Assembly: GCA_943329075.2 (NCBI GenBank)
Contig: CALQCM020000020.1
Coordinates: 1 to 64,000 of the forward strand
Source of the DNA: Chitinophaga pinensis
Lineage (GTDB): Bacteria > Pseudomonadota > Gammaproteobacteria > Burkholderiales > SG8-41
Reading direction: 5' to 3'
DNA length: 64,000 nt
The notes below the pieces were generated by a model. The model saw only the letters and a program-made list of their open reading frames with translations. It did no database searches and was not told the DNA's origin. Position numbers and translations under genes: made by a program. Shown one piece after another: positions 53,456-62,988 of the stretch (position 1 is its first letter; every line of letters begins with the position of its first letter).

Positions 53456-55009
53456 ATGAATAACGACCTTACGATCATCTGGGGGCAGGCTCTGGACGCG
53501 TTTTCGTTCCCCGAAATGCCCTACCTGATGGCGACAGCGGTCGCGCTGTCGGCCATGCTGTACAGCTTTCGCCCCGAATATCGCGCCGCGCTTTTCCACA
53601 CGCTCGGCTTTTATGTGGCCAGCCTGGTTGCTTTGTGGGCCAGCGCCATCATCGGCGCGCTTGAACTGGGCACCGCCGCGGCGGTGCTGCGCGAAACCGC
53701 CATCATTGCCGGCGGCATCGCCATCATCCGGCTGGCCGGACTGTTCATATTCCGCGTCGCCCTGCGCTGGATCCGCGTTGATCCGCCGCGCATTGTCGAG
53801 GACGTGCTGGTGATGCTGGGCTACCTTGCCTGGGGCATGGTGCGCTTGCGTTATGCCGGCCTCGACCTCTCGCAAATCGTCACGACGTCGGCGCTGATGA
53901 CGGCCGTGCTCGCCTTCTCAATGCAGGACACGCTCGGCAATCTGCTCGGCGGCGTCGCTCTCGAACTCGATTCATCGCTGGCGGTGGGCGATTGGGTGCG
54001 CGTCGACGATGTCGAGGGCCAGGTCGTCGACATCCGCTGGCGTTCGACCTCGATACAGACCCGCAGCTGGGATACCGTGGTCATCCCCAACAGCTATCTG
54101 ATGCGCAACCGTTTCGTCGTGCACGGACGACGCCGCGGCGCGCCACAGCAGTGGCGGCGCGTGATCTGGTTCAACGTTGATTACAGCGCACCGCCGGCCA
54201 GGGTTATCGAAAACACCGAAAACGCGGTGCGCGCGGCCGCCATCGACGGGGTCGCCGCGACGCCCGCGCCGCAGTGCGTATTGATGGACTTCGAACACGG
54301 TTACGGACGTTATGCCCTGCGTTACTGGTTGACCGATTTTTCACGCGACGACCCGACCGATTCCGAGGTGCGCATACACGTGCTGACGGCCCTGCAGCGC
54401 GCCGGTTTCCGCATCGCGGTGCCCGAATACAGCCTGCACACCGTCAAGGAAAGCGGCAAACATGTGCTGGAAGTGCATGCGCGCGAAATCACTCACCGCC
54501 TCGATGCGCTCAAACGCGTCGACCTGTTTGCCGGCATGAGCGCGCAGGAATTGCAGACCATCGCCGAGCGGCTGGTCTTCGCGCCGTTTGCCAAAGGCGA
54601 CGTGATGACGCGGCAGGGTGCGGTGGCGCACTGGCTCTATATTCTTACCAGCGGCAGTGCCGACGTGGTGGTCGACCAGCCGGGCGGCGAGCGGCGCATC
54701 GTCAACAGCCTGCCGGCCGGCACCTGTTTCGGCGAAATGGGTCTGTTGACCGGGGAGCCGCGCCGCGCCACCGTGATTGCCGCCGCCGATGTCGAGTGCT
54801 ACCGCCTGGACAAAATATCGCTTGAAGACGTGCTGCGCACGCGCCCGACGCTGGCCGAGGATTTCTCGCGCATGCTGGTCACGCGCCAGACCGATTTGGA
54901 CCAGAAGCTCGAGCAGGCGGATGCGGCGCAATTCGCGCGCAAATCCGCGCATGAACATTCTGAAATTCTTGCCAGGATCCGCAACTTCTTCGGCCTCGAG
55001 CGGGGCTGA
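53456..55009 (+). CDS. Mechanosensitive channel (MscS type) with cyclic-nucleotide-binding domain
   Basis: 517 residues. Four hydrophobic helices cover about 1-135 (LMATAVALSAMLYSF; VTTSALMTAVLAFSM). The MscS core follows: SMQDTLGNLLGGVALELD at about 155-172, then VGDWVRVDDVEGQVVDIRWR and DTVVIPNSYLMRNRF. The C-terminal 150 residues are a CRP-type sensor, with the phosphate-binding cassette FGEMGLLTGEPRRATV near 425. This is the architecture of bacterial cyclic-nucleotide-gated channels (bCNG), which respond to cAMP and are usually poorly mechanosensitive. A class II FNR-like promoter suggests induction at low oxygen. Confidence 0.92.
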   Translation: MNNDLTIIWGQALDAFSFPEMPYLMATAVALSAMLYSFRPEYRAALFHTLGFYVASLVALWASAIIGALELGTAAAVLRETAIIAGGIAIIRLAGLFIFRVALRWIRVDPPRIVEDVLVMLGYLAWGMVRLRYAGLDLSQIVTTSALMTAVLAFSMQDTLGNLLGGVALELDSSLAVGDWVRVDDVEGQVVDIRWRSTSIQTRSWDTVVIPNSYLMRNRFVVHGRRRGAPQQWRRVIWFNVDYSAPPARVIENTENAVRAAAIDGVAATPAPQCVLMDFEHGYGRYALRYWLTDFSRDDPTDSEVRIHVLTALQRAGFRIAVPEYSLHTVKESGKHVLEVHAREITHRLDALKRVDLFAGMSAQELQTIAERLVFAPFAKGDVMTRQGAVAHWLYILTSGSADVVVDQPGGERRIVNSLPAGTCFGEMGLLTGEPRRATVIAAADVECYRLDKISLEDVLRTRPTLAEDFSRMLVTRQTDLDQKLEQADAAQFARKSAHEHSEILARIRNFFGLERG

Positions 55010-55021
55010 ACGCCACGCCCG

Positions 55022-56476
55022 TTACATCAGCACGATGTCGAACTGTTCCTGGTTGTATTGCGACTCGACCTGCAGCGACACCGACTTGCCGATGAAATCG
55101 GAGAGCATCGCCAGGCTCTGCGACTCCTCGTCGAGGAACATGTCGATCACATGCTGCGAACCGAGTATGCGGAACTCGCGCGCATCGAACTGGCGCGCTT
55201 CGCGCAACAGTTCGCGCAGGATCTTGTAGCAGACGGTCTGCGCGGTCTTCAGTTCGCCACGCCCTTCGCACACCGGACAGGGCTCGCACAGCACATGGGC
55301 GAGGCTTTCGCGCGTGCGCTTGCGTGTCATTTCAACGAGGCCGAGCTGCGTGAAGCCGTTGACCGTCATCCGCGTGCGGTCGCGCGCCAGCGCCTTGCGG
55401 AACTCATTGAGCACGGCATTCTTGTGCTCTTCGTTGTCCATGTCGATGAAATCGACAATGATGATGCCGCCCAAATTACGCAGGCGCAGCTGGCGTGCGG
55501 CCACCTGCGCCGCCTCCAGGTTCGTTTTAAAGATCGTGTCGTCGAAATTGCGGCCGCCGACGAAACCGCCGGTATTGACGTCCACCGTCGTCAACGCCTC
55601 GGTCTGGTCGATGATCAGATAGCCACCGGACTTCAGATCGACACGTCGGGCCAGCGCTTTTTCGATTTCGTCTTCGACGCCGTACATGTCGAACAGCGGC
55701 CGCTCGCCGGCATAATGCTCGAGCCGCGGCGCCACATTCGGCGTGAACTCCTGCGCAAATGACTGAACCTTCTGAAAGGTCTCGCGCGAATCGATGAGGA
55801 TGCGGGTGGTGTCGTCGTTGACGAAATCGCGCGCCACGCGCAAGCCGAGATTCAAATCCTGGTAGAGCGCGGCGGCCGGCGCGGCGCTTTTCGCCTTTAC
55901 CTGGATGTCGCTCCACAGCTTGCGCAGGTAATCGATGTCGGTGGCCAGCTCGCGATCGCTGGCGGCTTCCGCCATGGTGCGGATAATGAAGCCGCCTGTG
56001 ATGTCCGGCGGCAGCAGTTGCTGCAGCTTGTCGCGCAGATGCAGGCGCTCTTCCTCGTCCTCGATGCGCTGCGAAATGCCGATGTGGGACTCTTGCGGCA
56101 GATACACCAGCAGGCGTCCGGCGAGGCTGATCTGCGTCGACAGCCGCGCGCCCTTGGTGCCGATCGGGTCCTTGATCACCTGCACCATGATGTTCTGGCC
56201 TTCGGACAGCAGGCGCTCGATCGGTTTGGGTTCGATGCCCTCCTGCCGCTGCCCCCACAGGTCGGCAACGTGCAGAAATGCCGCGCGCGCGCCACCGATA
56301 TCGACGAAGGCTGACTGCATGCCGGGCAGCACGCGCACCACGCGCCCCATGTAGATGTTGCCGACCCAGCCGCGCGCCGAAGTGCGTTCGATCTGCACCT
56401 CCTGCACCACGCCCTGCTGGATGACGGCGACACGCGTTTCCTGCGGCGTCACGTTGATGAGAATCTCTTCGCTCAT
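55022..56476 (-). CDS. rng: Ribonuclease G
   Basis: 484 residues from the ATG at 56476; an upstream extension overlaps maf and is not needed. The S1-like region is NIYMGRVVRVLPGMQSAFVD (about 41-60). The catalytic RNase E/G core contains TVDVNTGGFVGGRNF and IIIVDFIDMDNEEHKN, and CEPCPVCEGRGE is the Zn-link cysteine motif. It matures 16S rRNA 5' ends and degrades mRNA. It follows maf by 16 bp, in the order nadD-rsfS-rlmH-maf-rng. Confidence 0.95.
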   Translation of the reverse strand: MSEEILINVTPQETRVAVIQQGVVQEVQIERTSARGWVGNIYMGRVVRVLPGMQSAFVDIGGARAAFLHVADLWGQRQEGIEPKPIERLLSEGQNIMVQVIKDPIGTKGARLSTQISLAGRLLVYLPQESHIGISQRIEDEEERLHLRDKLQQLLPPDITGGFIIRTMAEAASDRELATDIDYLRKLWSDIQVKAKSAAPAAALYQDLNLGLRVARDFVNDDTTRILIDSRETFQKVQSFAQEFTPNVAPRLEHYAGERPLFDMYGVEDEIEKALARRVDLKSGGYLIIDQTEALTTVDVNTGGFVGGRNFDDTIFKTNLEAAQVAARQLRLRNLGGIIIVDFIDMDNEEHKNAVLNEFRKALARDRTRMTVNGFTQLGLVEMTRKRTRESLAHVLCEPCPVCEGRGELKTAQTVCYKILRELLREARQFDAREFRILGSQHVIDMFLDEESQSLAMLSDFIGKSVSLQVESQYNQEQFDIVLM

Positions 56477-56492
56477 GGTGCCCTGCGTGGTT

Positions 56493-57092
56493 TCAATCCG
56501 GGGTAATGCCCAGAGTGCCGAGTAATTCCGCTGTTTCAAACAACGGCAGTCCCATGATGCCTGAATAACTGCCGCCGATGGTCCGGATAAACACGGCGGC
56601 GCGTCCCTGCACCGCATAGGCGCCGGCCTTGTCGAGCGGCTCGCCGGTGACGACATAACGTTCGATTTCCGCCGGCGTGATAGTGCGGAATTCTACCGTA
56701 GAGGTCGACAAACGCGTGTTTACGCCGGCGGCATTCGCCAATGCAATTGCGGTAAAAACCTGGTGCGTGTGCCCCGACAGCTGACGCAGCAGTTCGCCGG
56801 CGTGTTGGGCATCGTCGGGTTTGCCGAGGATCACGCCGTCGAGCACTACCGTGGTGTCGGCAGTGAGTACCGGCAGCGCGGCGAATTTTCCCGCAATAAC
56901 AGCGCGCCATCCGGCGGCGGCCTTGTCGCGCGCGACGCGCAACACGTAGCCGGGGGCGACCTCCCCGTCATGCGGTGTTTCATCAACGTCGGCGGCACCG
57001 AGCGGCAGTTCGGCGTAGGCAAAGCCGGCCTGCGTCAGCAATTCACGCCGGCGCGGGCTGCGGGATGCTAAATAGAAACGCGGGGTCGGCAT
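56493..57092 (-). CDS. maf: Maf-like nucleotide pyrophosphatase
   Basis: 199 residues from the ATG at 57092, which gives the family start MPTPRFYLASRSPRRREL. SRSPRRREL and ADTTVVLDGVILGKP are the Maf signatures, with GYSGIMGLP near the end. It hydrolyses non-canonical or methylated nucleotides (dTTP, UTP, m7GTP in homologues). Instead of a ribosome binding site, a 7-bp tandem repeat array ends 2 bases before the ATG. The frame is open through the repeats to a TTG at 57188, so an N-terminal extension of 32 residues (rich in SSILNPQ) is possible, which would change with repeat number. Confidence 0.9.
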   Translation of the reverse strand: MPTPRFYLASRSPRRRELLTQAGFAYAELPLGAADVDETPHDGEVAPGYVLRVARDKAAAGWRAVIAGKFAALPVLTADTTVVLDGVILGKPDDAQHAGELLRQLSGHTHQVFTAIALANAAGVNTRLSTSTVEFRTITPAEIERYVVTGEPLDKAGAYAVQGRAAVFIRTIGGSYSGIMGLPLFETAELLGTLGITPD

Positions 57093-57200
57093 CGGGATTG
57101 AGGATTGAGGATTGAGGATTGAGGATTGAGGATTGAGGATTGAGGATTGAGGAAATTGGAGTTCTTGCCTATGGATCGGTTCACTCAATCCTCAATCCCG
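57093..57200. repeat. Inverted-repeat element with 8 copies of a 7-bp tandem repeat
   Basis: Perfect 17-bp inverted repeats (57093-57109 and 57184-57200) bound the element. The left part is expanded into eight copies of GGATTGA (57095-57150) plus a partial one. In the leftward transcript the two arms can form a 17-bp stem, sliding along the array, just before the maf start. Change by one unit shifts the open frame that crosses the array. Confidence 0.85.
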
Positions 57201-57222
57201 TATTTTCGCTCGATCCTGCAGC

Positions 57223-57693
57223 CTATTCTCTGTGGTAAGGATGTCCGGCCAGCAGGGACACGGCGCGGTACAACTGTTCCGCCAGCATGACGCGGCAGAG
57301 ACCATGCGGCAGCGTGAACGCCGACAGGCCGAGCAGCAGGTCGGCGTCGCGCCGGATCTGCGGCGCAGTGCCGTCGGCGCCGCCGATGATAAAGGCAACG
57401 TCGCCGCCATCCTGCCGCCAGCGTTCGATGCGTTTCGCCAGATCGGTGGTCGTCAACGCCTTGCCGCGCTCGTCGAGCACGACACGGACGCAACGCACCG
57501 GCAGCGCTGCCGCGATGCGTTCGGCTTCGACCGTCATCCATTTTTCGACGGTCTTGTCGGCGCCGCGGGTGGCGGGTTTGATTTCAACCAGCTCGATGCG
57601 CGATTCGCGCGGCATGCGCTGCGCGTACTCGTTGAATCCGGCGCTGATCCACGCCGGCATTTTGTGGCCGACCGCGACAACGAGAAACTTCAT
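57223..57693 (-). CDS. rlmH: 23S rRNA pseudouridine-1915 N3-methyltransferase RlmH
   Basis: 156 residues, the standard size, from the ATG at 57693. MKFLVVAVGHKMPAWISAG is the typical start. The SPOUT knot carries FIIGGADGTAP (about 104-114) and LTLPHGLCRVMLAEQLYRA-like LPHGLCRVMLAEQLYRA near the end. It methylates pseudouridine 1915 in helix 69 of 23S rRNA, acting on 70S ribosomes. It lies 59 bp after rsfS and before maf. Confidence 0.95.
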   Translation of the reverse strand: MKFLVVAVGHKMPAWISAGFNEYAQRMPRESRIELVEIKPATRGADKTVEKWMTVEAERIAAALPVRCVRVVLDERGKALTTTDLAKRIERWRQDGGDVAFIIGGADGTAPQIRRDADLLLGLSAFTLPHGLCRVMLAEQLYRAVSLLAGHPYHRE

Positions 57694-57752
57694 GTCGATA
57701 TTGTTTTGGCTGAACCGGCGGAAATACCCTGCCTGGGCCCCAGGCAGCCCGC

Positions 57753-58124
57753 CTAGCGCGCTCCGGCGGCGCGCCGCGCCGGCAGCTCCGCGCCCCACAA
57801 CTCTTCAAGGTTGTAGTGCTGGCGCACCGCCGGCTGCATGACATGCACGACGATCTGGCCCAGATCGACGAGTATCCATTCGCCGGGGTCGACGCCCTCG
57901 ACGCCGTGCACGGTGGCGCCGAGCGCCTTGAGTTTTTCCTGGACGTTGTTCGCCAGCGCCTTGTTCTGGCGCGTTGATTCGCCGCTGACCACGATCACCT
58001 GATCGAACAATGCGGTGATCTTGCGCACATCGATGACGACGATGTCGCGCCCCTTGATATCTTCAAGTGCGTCAACCGCGGCCTTCACCAGCTTGTCCTG
58101 CTTCCCTGTCTTAGCGGCTTTCAT
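57753..58124 (-). CDS. rsfS: Ribosomal silencing factor RsfS
   Basis: 123 residues. The family core (DUF143) is VDALEDIKGRDIVVIDVR, VVSGESTRQNKALAN and VDPGEWILVDLGQIVVHVM. RsfS binds ribosomal protein L14 and blocks subunit joining in stationary phase or starvation. The start lies within the last 14 bases of nadD, so the two are translationally coupled. Confidence 0.95.
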   Translation of the reverse strand: MKAAKTGKQDKLVKAAVDALEDIKGRDIVVIDVRKITALFDQVIVVSGESTRQNKALANNVQEKLKALGATVHGVEGVDPGEWILVDLGQIVVHVMQPAVRQHYNLEELWGAELPARRAAGAR

Positions 58125-58791
58125 TCACCTCCTGCGTAACATACAAGTTATTGCGACGAATATAGTCGAGAACCGGGTCGGGCAGCAAATAACGCGGGCT
58201 GACACCACGTGCCAGCGAGTCGCGGATCATTGATGCGGAAATGTCGAGTGCGGCGATGGACTGCGTGACGATGCCGCCGGCGGGCGACAGATGCACGCCG
58301 AACGGTTGTTGCAGCAGCCGTGCCGAGTACTCGCGCGCCAGCGGCTCCGGCATGCGCGCCAGCCACGAGTCCGGCGGAAATCCGGGGCGGTGCGCGATCA
58401 CCAGGTGCGCAAGGCCGAAAAGATCGTGCCAGCGGTGCCAGGTTGCGAGTTCGAGAAAGGCATCAGCGCCGAGCAGCAGGCACAACGGCCGTGCCGCACC
58501 GACACTGCGCCGCAATTCGGTGAGCGTATCAACGGTGTAACCGGGGCCGCTGCGGCGCACCTCGCAATCGTCCACGCTGAGCAAAGGATTGCCGGCCGCC
58601 GCCAGCCGCACCATTTCCAGACGCTGTTCGGAAGTGACCTGCGGCGCCGCGCGGTGCGGTGGTGTGCCGCCGGGAATGATGCGGACTTCCGCCAGGCGCA
58701 GCGATTCACCGAGTTCCTGCGCAAGCCGCAGGTGTCCGAAGTGAACCGGATCAAAAGTGCCGCCGAAAATCCCGATGGGAGCAATGGACAT
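58111..58791 (-). CDS. nadD: Nicotinate-nucleotide adenylyltransferase
   Basis: 226 residues. The nucleotidyltransferase signature is GIFGGTFDPVHFGHLRL (residues 8-24), and ISASMIRDSLARG near the C-terminus is the second ATP-binding motif, in its common SxSxxIR form. It forms nicotinic acid adenine dinucleotide from NaMN and ATP in NAD synthesis. It is followed by rsfS and preceded on the same strand by aceF, 64 bp away. Confidence 0.95.
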   Translation of the reverse strand: MSIAPIGIFGGTFDPVHFGHLRLAQELGESLRLAEVRIIPGGTPPHRAAPQVTSEQRLEMVRLAAAGNPLLSVDDCEVRRSGPGYTVDTLTELRRSVGAARPLCLLLGADAFLELATWHRWHDLFGLAHLVIAHRPGFPPDSWLARMPEPLAREYSARLLQQPFGVHLSPAGGIVTQSIAALDISASMIRDSLARGVSPRYLLPDPVLDYIRRNNLYVTQEVNESR

Positions 58792-58855
58792 CGGGTCAAA
58801 TGTAATGCGTCATGTGCATGGAGTCAAAGCCGCGGCCGTGCCGCGGCAGCGCCGT

Positions 58856-60154
58856 TTATAAAACAAGACGGCGGATATCGGAAAGTACGCTGCCAAGGAA
58901 CGCAATGAACCGCGCGCCCTGTGCGCCGTCGATCACGCGGTGGTCGTACGACAGCGATAACGGCAGCATCAGGCGCGGCGCGAACTGCTTGCCGTCCCAC
59001 ACCGGGCGCATCGCCGCCTTGCCGACGCCGAGAATGGCAACCTCCGGCGCATTGATAATGGGCGTGAAATGCGTGCCGCCGAGTCCGCCGAGACTTGAAA
59101 TCGAAAAACAGCCGCCCTGCAGGTCGGCCGGATTGATTTTGCCGTCGCGCATGCGCGCACTGACTTCGCCCAATTCCTTGGCGATTTCGCGCAGGCCTTT
59201 TTTGTCGGCATCGCGGATTACCGGCACGACCAGGCCGTTCGGCGTATCGACCGCCACGCCGACGTGGAAATACTGCTTGAGGACAAGACTTTCGCCGTCG
59301 GGCGCGAGCGAGGCGTTGAAGTGCGGAAATTCCTTCAGCGCCACCACCACTGCTTTGACCAGAAAACCGAGCAGCGTGAACTTGATGCCCGAGGCACGCG
59401 CCTCGTCGGCCTGGCTCTTGCGAAAGGCTTCGAGTTCGGTGATATCGGCTTCATCGTTCTGCGTAATGTGCGGAATCGACAGCCAGTTGCGATGCAGAAA
59501 CGCGCCGGAAAGTTTTTTGATGCGCGACAGGGCCTGCGTCTCGATCGGACCGAATCTGGAAAAATCGACCGGCGTCAGCGGCGGCAAATTGAAGCCCAAT
59601 CCACCGCCACCCGCGGGCCGTGCCAATGCCGCTTTCACGTAGGCCTGCACGTCTTCGCGCAGAATACGGTTCTTCGGCCCGCTGCCCGTCACCTTCGACA
59701 CATCGACACCGAGTTCGCGTGCAAAGCGTCGCACCGACGGGCCGGCGTGTGCCATGCGCGCTGCAGCGTCATCAATCGCCGGTAGCTGAGGCAGCGTAGC
59801 CGCACTGCGTGCCGCAGCGGGAGCAGCAACTTTAGGGGCCGCCGGTTTGGCCGGCGCAGCCGCAACGGGCGCGGGGGCCGACGTCGCGATTTCTTTCGCC
59901 GGCGCAACTTCCGCAGCACTGGCTTCGAGTGTCATCACCAGCACGCCTTGAGACACCTTGTCGCCGATCTTCACCTTCAATTCTTTGACCACGCCGGACA
60001 CCGGCGCCGGCACCTCCATCGTCGCCTTGTCGGACTCCAGCGTCATCAGCGGATCTTCGGCCGTCACGCTATCGCCGGGCGCGACCAGAATTTCGATCAC
60101 CGGAATGTTTTTGTAGTCGCCGATGTCGGGGACTTTGATTTCTACGAGGCTCAT
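58856..60154 (-). CDS. aceF: Pyruvate dehydrogenase E2, dihydrolipoyl acetyltransferase
   Basis: 432 residues. There is a single lipoyl domain (1-78, with the lipoyl lysine in [12 protein letters not shown]), an Ala/Pro linker, a peripheral-subunit-binding domain ([15 protein letters not shown], about 138-172) and a catalytic domain. The catalytic histidine is in [14 protein letters not shown]. It transfers acetyl from the lipoyl arm to CoA in the core of the PDH complex. E. coli AceF has three lipoyl domains; one is common in this group. It starts 5 bp after aceE. No lpdA follows. Confidence 0.95.
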   Translation of the reverse strand: MSLVEIKVPDIGDYKNIPVIEILVAPGDSVTAEDPLMTLESDKATMEVPAPVSGVVKELKVKIGDKVSQGVLVMTLEASAAEVAPAKEIATSAPAPVAAAPAKPAAPKVAAPAAARSAATLPQLPAIDDAAARMAHAGPSVRRFARELGVDVSKVTGSGPKNRILREDVQAYVKAALARPAGGGGLGFNLPPLTPVDFSRFGPIETQALSRIKKLSGAFLHRNWLSIPHITQNDEADITELEAFRKSQADEARASGIKFTLLGFLVKAVVVALKEFPHFNASLAPDGESLVLKQYFHVGVAVDTPNGLVVPVIRDADKKGLREIAKELGEVSARMRDGKINPADLQGGCFSISSLGGLGGTHFTPIINAPEVAILGVGKAAMRPVWDGKQFAPRLMLPLSLSYDHRVIDGAQGARFIAFLGSVLSDIRRLVL

Positions 60155-60159
60155 CTGCG

Positions 60160-62829
60160 CTATACCGTGGTCGGGTTCGGCTTCTCGGGATTGATGCCGT
60201 ATTTGCTGATCGCTGCGGCAACGGTCGATTGCGGCACCAGTTCCTCGTCGGCCAGCGATTTGAGCGCGGCGACAGCAACGTAATGGCGGTTGACTTCAAA
60301 GAAGCCGCGCAGTTTTTCGCGCGTGTCGGAACGGCCGAAACCGTCGGTGCCGAGGGCGAAAAATTTGCGCCCCGGAATAAAGCCGCGCACCTGGTCGGCA
60401 AACAGCTTCATGTAATCGGTGGCGGCGATCACCGGCCCGTTGCGGTCTTTCAGGCATTCTTCGATATGGCTCATGCGCGGCGGCTGTTCCGGATGCAGCA
60501 TGTTCCAGCGCTGCGCATCGAGGCCGTCGCGGCGCAGTTCGTTGAAACTGGTCACACTCCAGATGTCGGCCGAGACGCCGTATTCTTTCTCCAGCAGGTC
60601 GGCGCCGGCAATCACCTCGCGCAGGATCGTGCCGCTGCCGAGCAGCTGCACCTTCGGCGCGCCTTTCTTGCCCTTGCCTTCGCGCAGCAGATACATGCCC
60701 TTGAGAATGCCGGCTTCGGCGCCCTCGGGCATTGCCGGATGCTCGTAGTTTTCGTTCATCACCGTGATGTAGTAATAAACGTCTTCCTGCACCTGGTACA
60801 TGCGGCGCATGCCGTCCTGGATGATGACGGCGAGTTCGTAGGCATAGGTCGGATCATAGGACACGCAGTTCGGAATGGTCGCCGCCTGCAGATGGCTGTG
60901 GCCGTCTTCGTGCTGCAGGCCTTCGCCGTTGATGGTGGTGCGACCGGCGGTACCGCCGAGCAGGAAGCCGCGCGCGCGCATGTCGCCCGCCGCCCACGCC
61001 AGATCACCGATGCGCTGGAAGCCGAACATCGAGTAATAGATGTAGAACGGAATCATCGGAATGCCGTGCGTGCTGTACGAGGTCGCAGCGGCAATCCATG
61101 ACGACATCGCGCCGGCCTCGTTGATGCCTTCTTCGAGGATCTGGCCCTTCTTGTCTTCCTTGTAGAACATCAGCTGCTCGGAATCCTGCGGCGTGTAGAG
61201 CTGGCCGACGTGCGAATAAATGCCGAGCTGGCGGAACATGCCTTCCATCCCGAACGTTCTGGATTCGTCGGGCACGATGGGCACGACGAATTTGCCGATT
61301 TTCTTGTCGCGCACCAGCATGGTGAGGATGCGCACGAAGGCCATCGTCGTCGACATTTCGCGACCGGCACCCGACGCCTTGAGCAGCGCATCGAAGGCCG
61401 ACAGCGCCGGCACTTCGAGCGGCGCGGCCTTCTGGCGGCGCGCCGGCAGATAACCGCCGAGCGCGGCGCGGTGGTCACGCATATAAGTCAGTTCGGGGGA
61501 ACCTTCCTCGAACGTCAGATACGGCACTTCCTCAAGCTTTTCATCGGGCACCGGAATATCGAAGCGGTCGCGGAAGGTCTTGATCGACTCGGTACCCATC
61601 TTCTTCTGCTGATGGGTGATGTTCTGCGATTCACCGGCCTCGCCCATGCCGTAACCCTTGATGGTCTTGGCCAGGATGACGGTCGGCTGTCCGCTGTGCT
61701 TGACCGCCGCCGCATAGGCCGCGTAGACCTTGTGCGGGTCGTGACCGCCGCGATTCAGGCGCCAGATGTCGTCGTCCGACATGGTCGACACCAGTTCGAG
61801 CAATTCCGGATATTTGCCGAAGAAATGTTTGCGCACATAGGCGCCGTCCTTCGACTTGAAAGTCTGGAACTCGCCGTCGACGCATTCGTTGAGGCGTTTG
61901 AGCAACAGGCCCTTGGTGTCGCGCGCAAACAGCGTATCCCAGTAGCCGCCCCAGATCACCTTGATCACGTTCCAGCCGGCGCCGCGGAAATTGGCTTCGA
62001 GTTCCTGGATGATCTTGCTGTTACCGCGCACCGGGCCGTCGAGCCGCTGCAGATTGCAGTTGATGACGAACACCAGATTGTCGAGTTTCTCGCGGCCCGC
62101 CAGCGAAATCGCGCCGAGCGATTCGGGCTCGTCCATTTCGCCGTCGCCCATGAAGGCCCAGACCTTGCGGCCCTGCGGCTGGATGATTTCGCGGTCGCGC
62201 AGGTAGCGCATGAAGCGCGCCTGATAAATCGCCATCAAGGGGCCGAGGCCCATCGATACGGTCGGGAATTGCCAGAAGTCCGGCATCAGCCACGGATGCG
62301 GGTACGACGACAGCCCCTTGCCGTCGACTTCCTGACGGAAGTTGTCCATCTGTTCTGCGCTCAAACGGCCGAGCAAAAACGCGCGCGCATACACACCAGG
62401 CGCCGAGTGGCCCTGCACGAACACCATGTCGCCGCCGAAATTGTCGCTCGGCGCGCGCCAGAAATGGTTGTAGCCGACGTCGTACAAGGTCGCGGCCGAG
62501 GCAAAGCTGGCGATGTGACCACCGACGTTGGTGTGTTTATTGGCGCGCACCACCATCGCCATCGCGTTCCAGCGCACGTAGGCGCGAATGCGGTTTTCGA
62601 TTTCATGGTCGCCGGGCGAACGCTCTTCCTGGCCGGCCAGTATCGTATTGCAGTAAGCGGTATTGGCCGAAAACGGCAGATAGGCGCCATTGCGCCGCGC
62701 CTTCTCAACCAGTTGTTCGAGCAAATATTGCGCGCGTTCCGTGCCTTCCTGACGTATGACCGAATCGAGGGCGTCCAGCCATTCCTGGGTTTCCTGAGGA
62801 TCGACGTCAGGAATATCCTGCATATCCAT
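60160..62829 (-). CDS. aceE: Pyruvate dehydrogenase E1, homodimeric
   Basis: 889 residues from the ATG at 62829, with AAGGTAG just upstream. The thiamine-diphosphate motif is in [15 protein letters not shown] (GDG...N type, with the asparagine in [14 protein letters not shown]). The AceE-type N-terminus [14 protein letters not shown] and the middle block [18 protein letters not shown] are typical. It decarboxylates pyruvate and acetylates the lipoyl arm of AceF. A TATAAT box on this strand at 62919-62924 is a likely promoter. Confidence 0.96.
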   Translation of the reverse strand: MDMQDIPDVDPQETQEWLDALDSVIRQEGTERAQYLLEQLVEKARRNGAYLPFSANTAYCNTILAGQEERSPGDHEIENRIRAYVRWNAMAMVVRANKHTNVGGHIASFASAATLYDVGYNHFWRAPSDNFGGDMVFVQGHSAPGVYARAFLLGRLSAEQMDNFRQEVDGKGLSSYPHPWLMPDFWQFPTVSMGLGPLMAIYQARFMRYLRDREIIQPQGRKVWAFMGDGEMDEPESLGAISLAGREKLDNLVFVINCNLQRLDGPVRGNSKIIQELEANFRGAGWNVIKVIWGGYWDTLFARDTKGLLLKRLNECVDGEFQTFKSKDGAYVRKHFFGKYPELLELVSTMSDDDIWRLNRGGHDPHKVYAAYAAAVKHSGQPTVILAKTIKGYGMGEAGESQNITHQQKKMGTESIKTFRDRFDIPVPDEKLEEVPYLTFEEGSPELTYMRDHRAALGGYLPARRQKAAPLEVPALSAFDALLKASGAGREMSTTMAFVRILTMLVRDKKIGKFVVPIVPDESRTFGMEGMFRQLGIYSHVGQLYTPQDSEQLMFYKEDKKGQILEEGINEAGAMSSWIAAATSYSTHGIPMIPFYIYYSMFGFQRIGDLAWAAGDMRARGFLLGGTAGRTTINGEGLQHEDGHSHLQAATIPNCVSYDPTYAYELAVIIQDGMRRMYQVQEDVYYYITVMNENYEHPAMPEGAEAGILKGMYLLREGKGKKGAPKVQLLGSGTILREVIAGADLLEKEYGVSADIWSVTSFNELRRDGLDAQRWNMLHPEQPPRMSHIEECLKDRNGPVIAATDYMKLFADQVRGFIPGRKFFALGTDGFGRSDTREKLRGFFEVNRHYVAVAALKSLADEELVPQSTVAAAISKYGINPEKPNPTTV

Positions 62830-62918
62830 ATTTCTACCTTTTTGGGGTTGTCGGTGTCTGGTTGGTAAGACACCCCTGAACCGGCATTCGCGCTTTTGGC
62901 GCCGCACGGTTTTTCGCC

Positions 62919-62924
62919 ATTATA
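62919..62924 (-). promoter_or_regulatory. Probable -10 box of the aceE-aceF operon
   Basis: TATAAT on the minus strand, 90 bases before the aceE start, in the only gap of the region between aceE and the enoyl-CoA hydratase gene. No good -35 match was seen, so an activator may be needed. Confidence 0.45.
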
Positions 62925-62988
62925 TCATTGCATTGAAGGCGCCGAACGGGCGAAACGCCGGCGCCAAAGCCGACTTAACAGCGGGGCA

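Noticed and set aside
53293..53478. N-terminal extension of the polyphosphate:AMP phosphotransferase
   Set aside because: It crosses the FNR-like box and the divergent promoter; the ATG at 53292 has a strong ribosome binding site and the family start.
57095..57153. CRISPR-like array of GGATTGA units
   Set aside because: Units are directly adjacent 7-mers without spacers, and no cas gene was seen; it is a simple tandem repeat.
61210..62868. Open frame of 552 codons on the plus strand, opposite aceE
   Set aside because: Antisense shadow of a highly conserved gene in high-GC DNA; no motif and no ribosome binding site.
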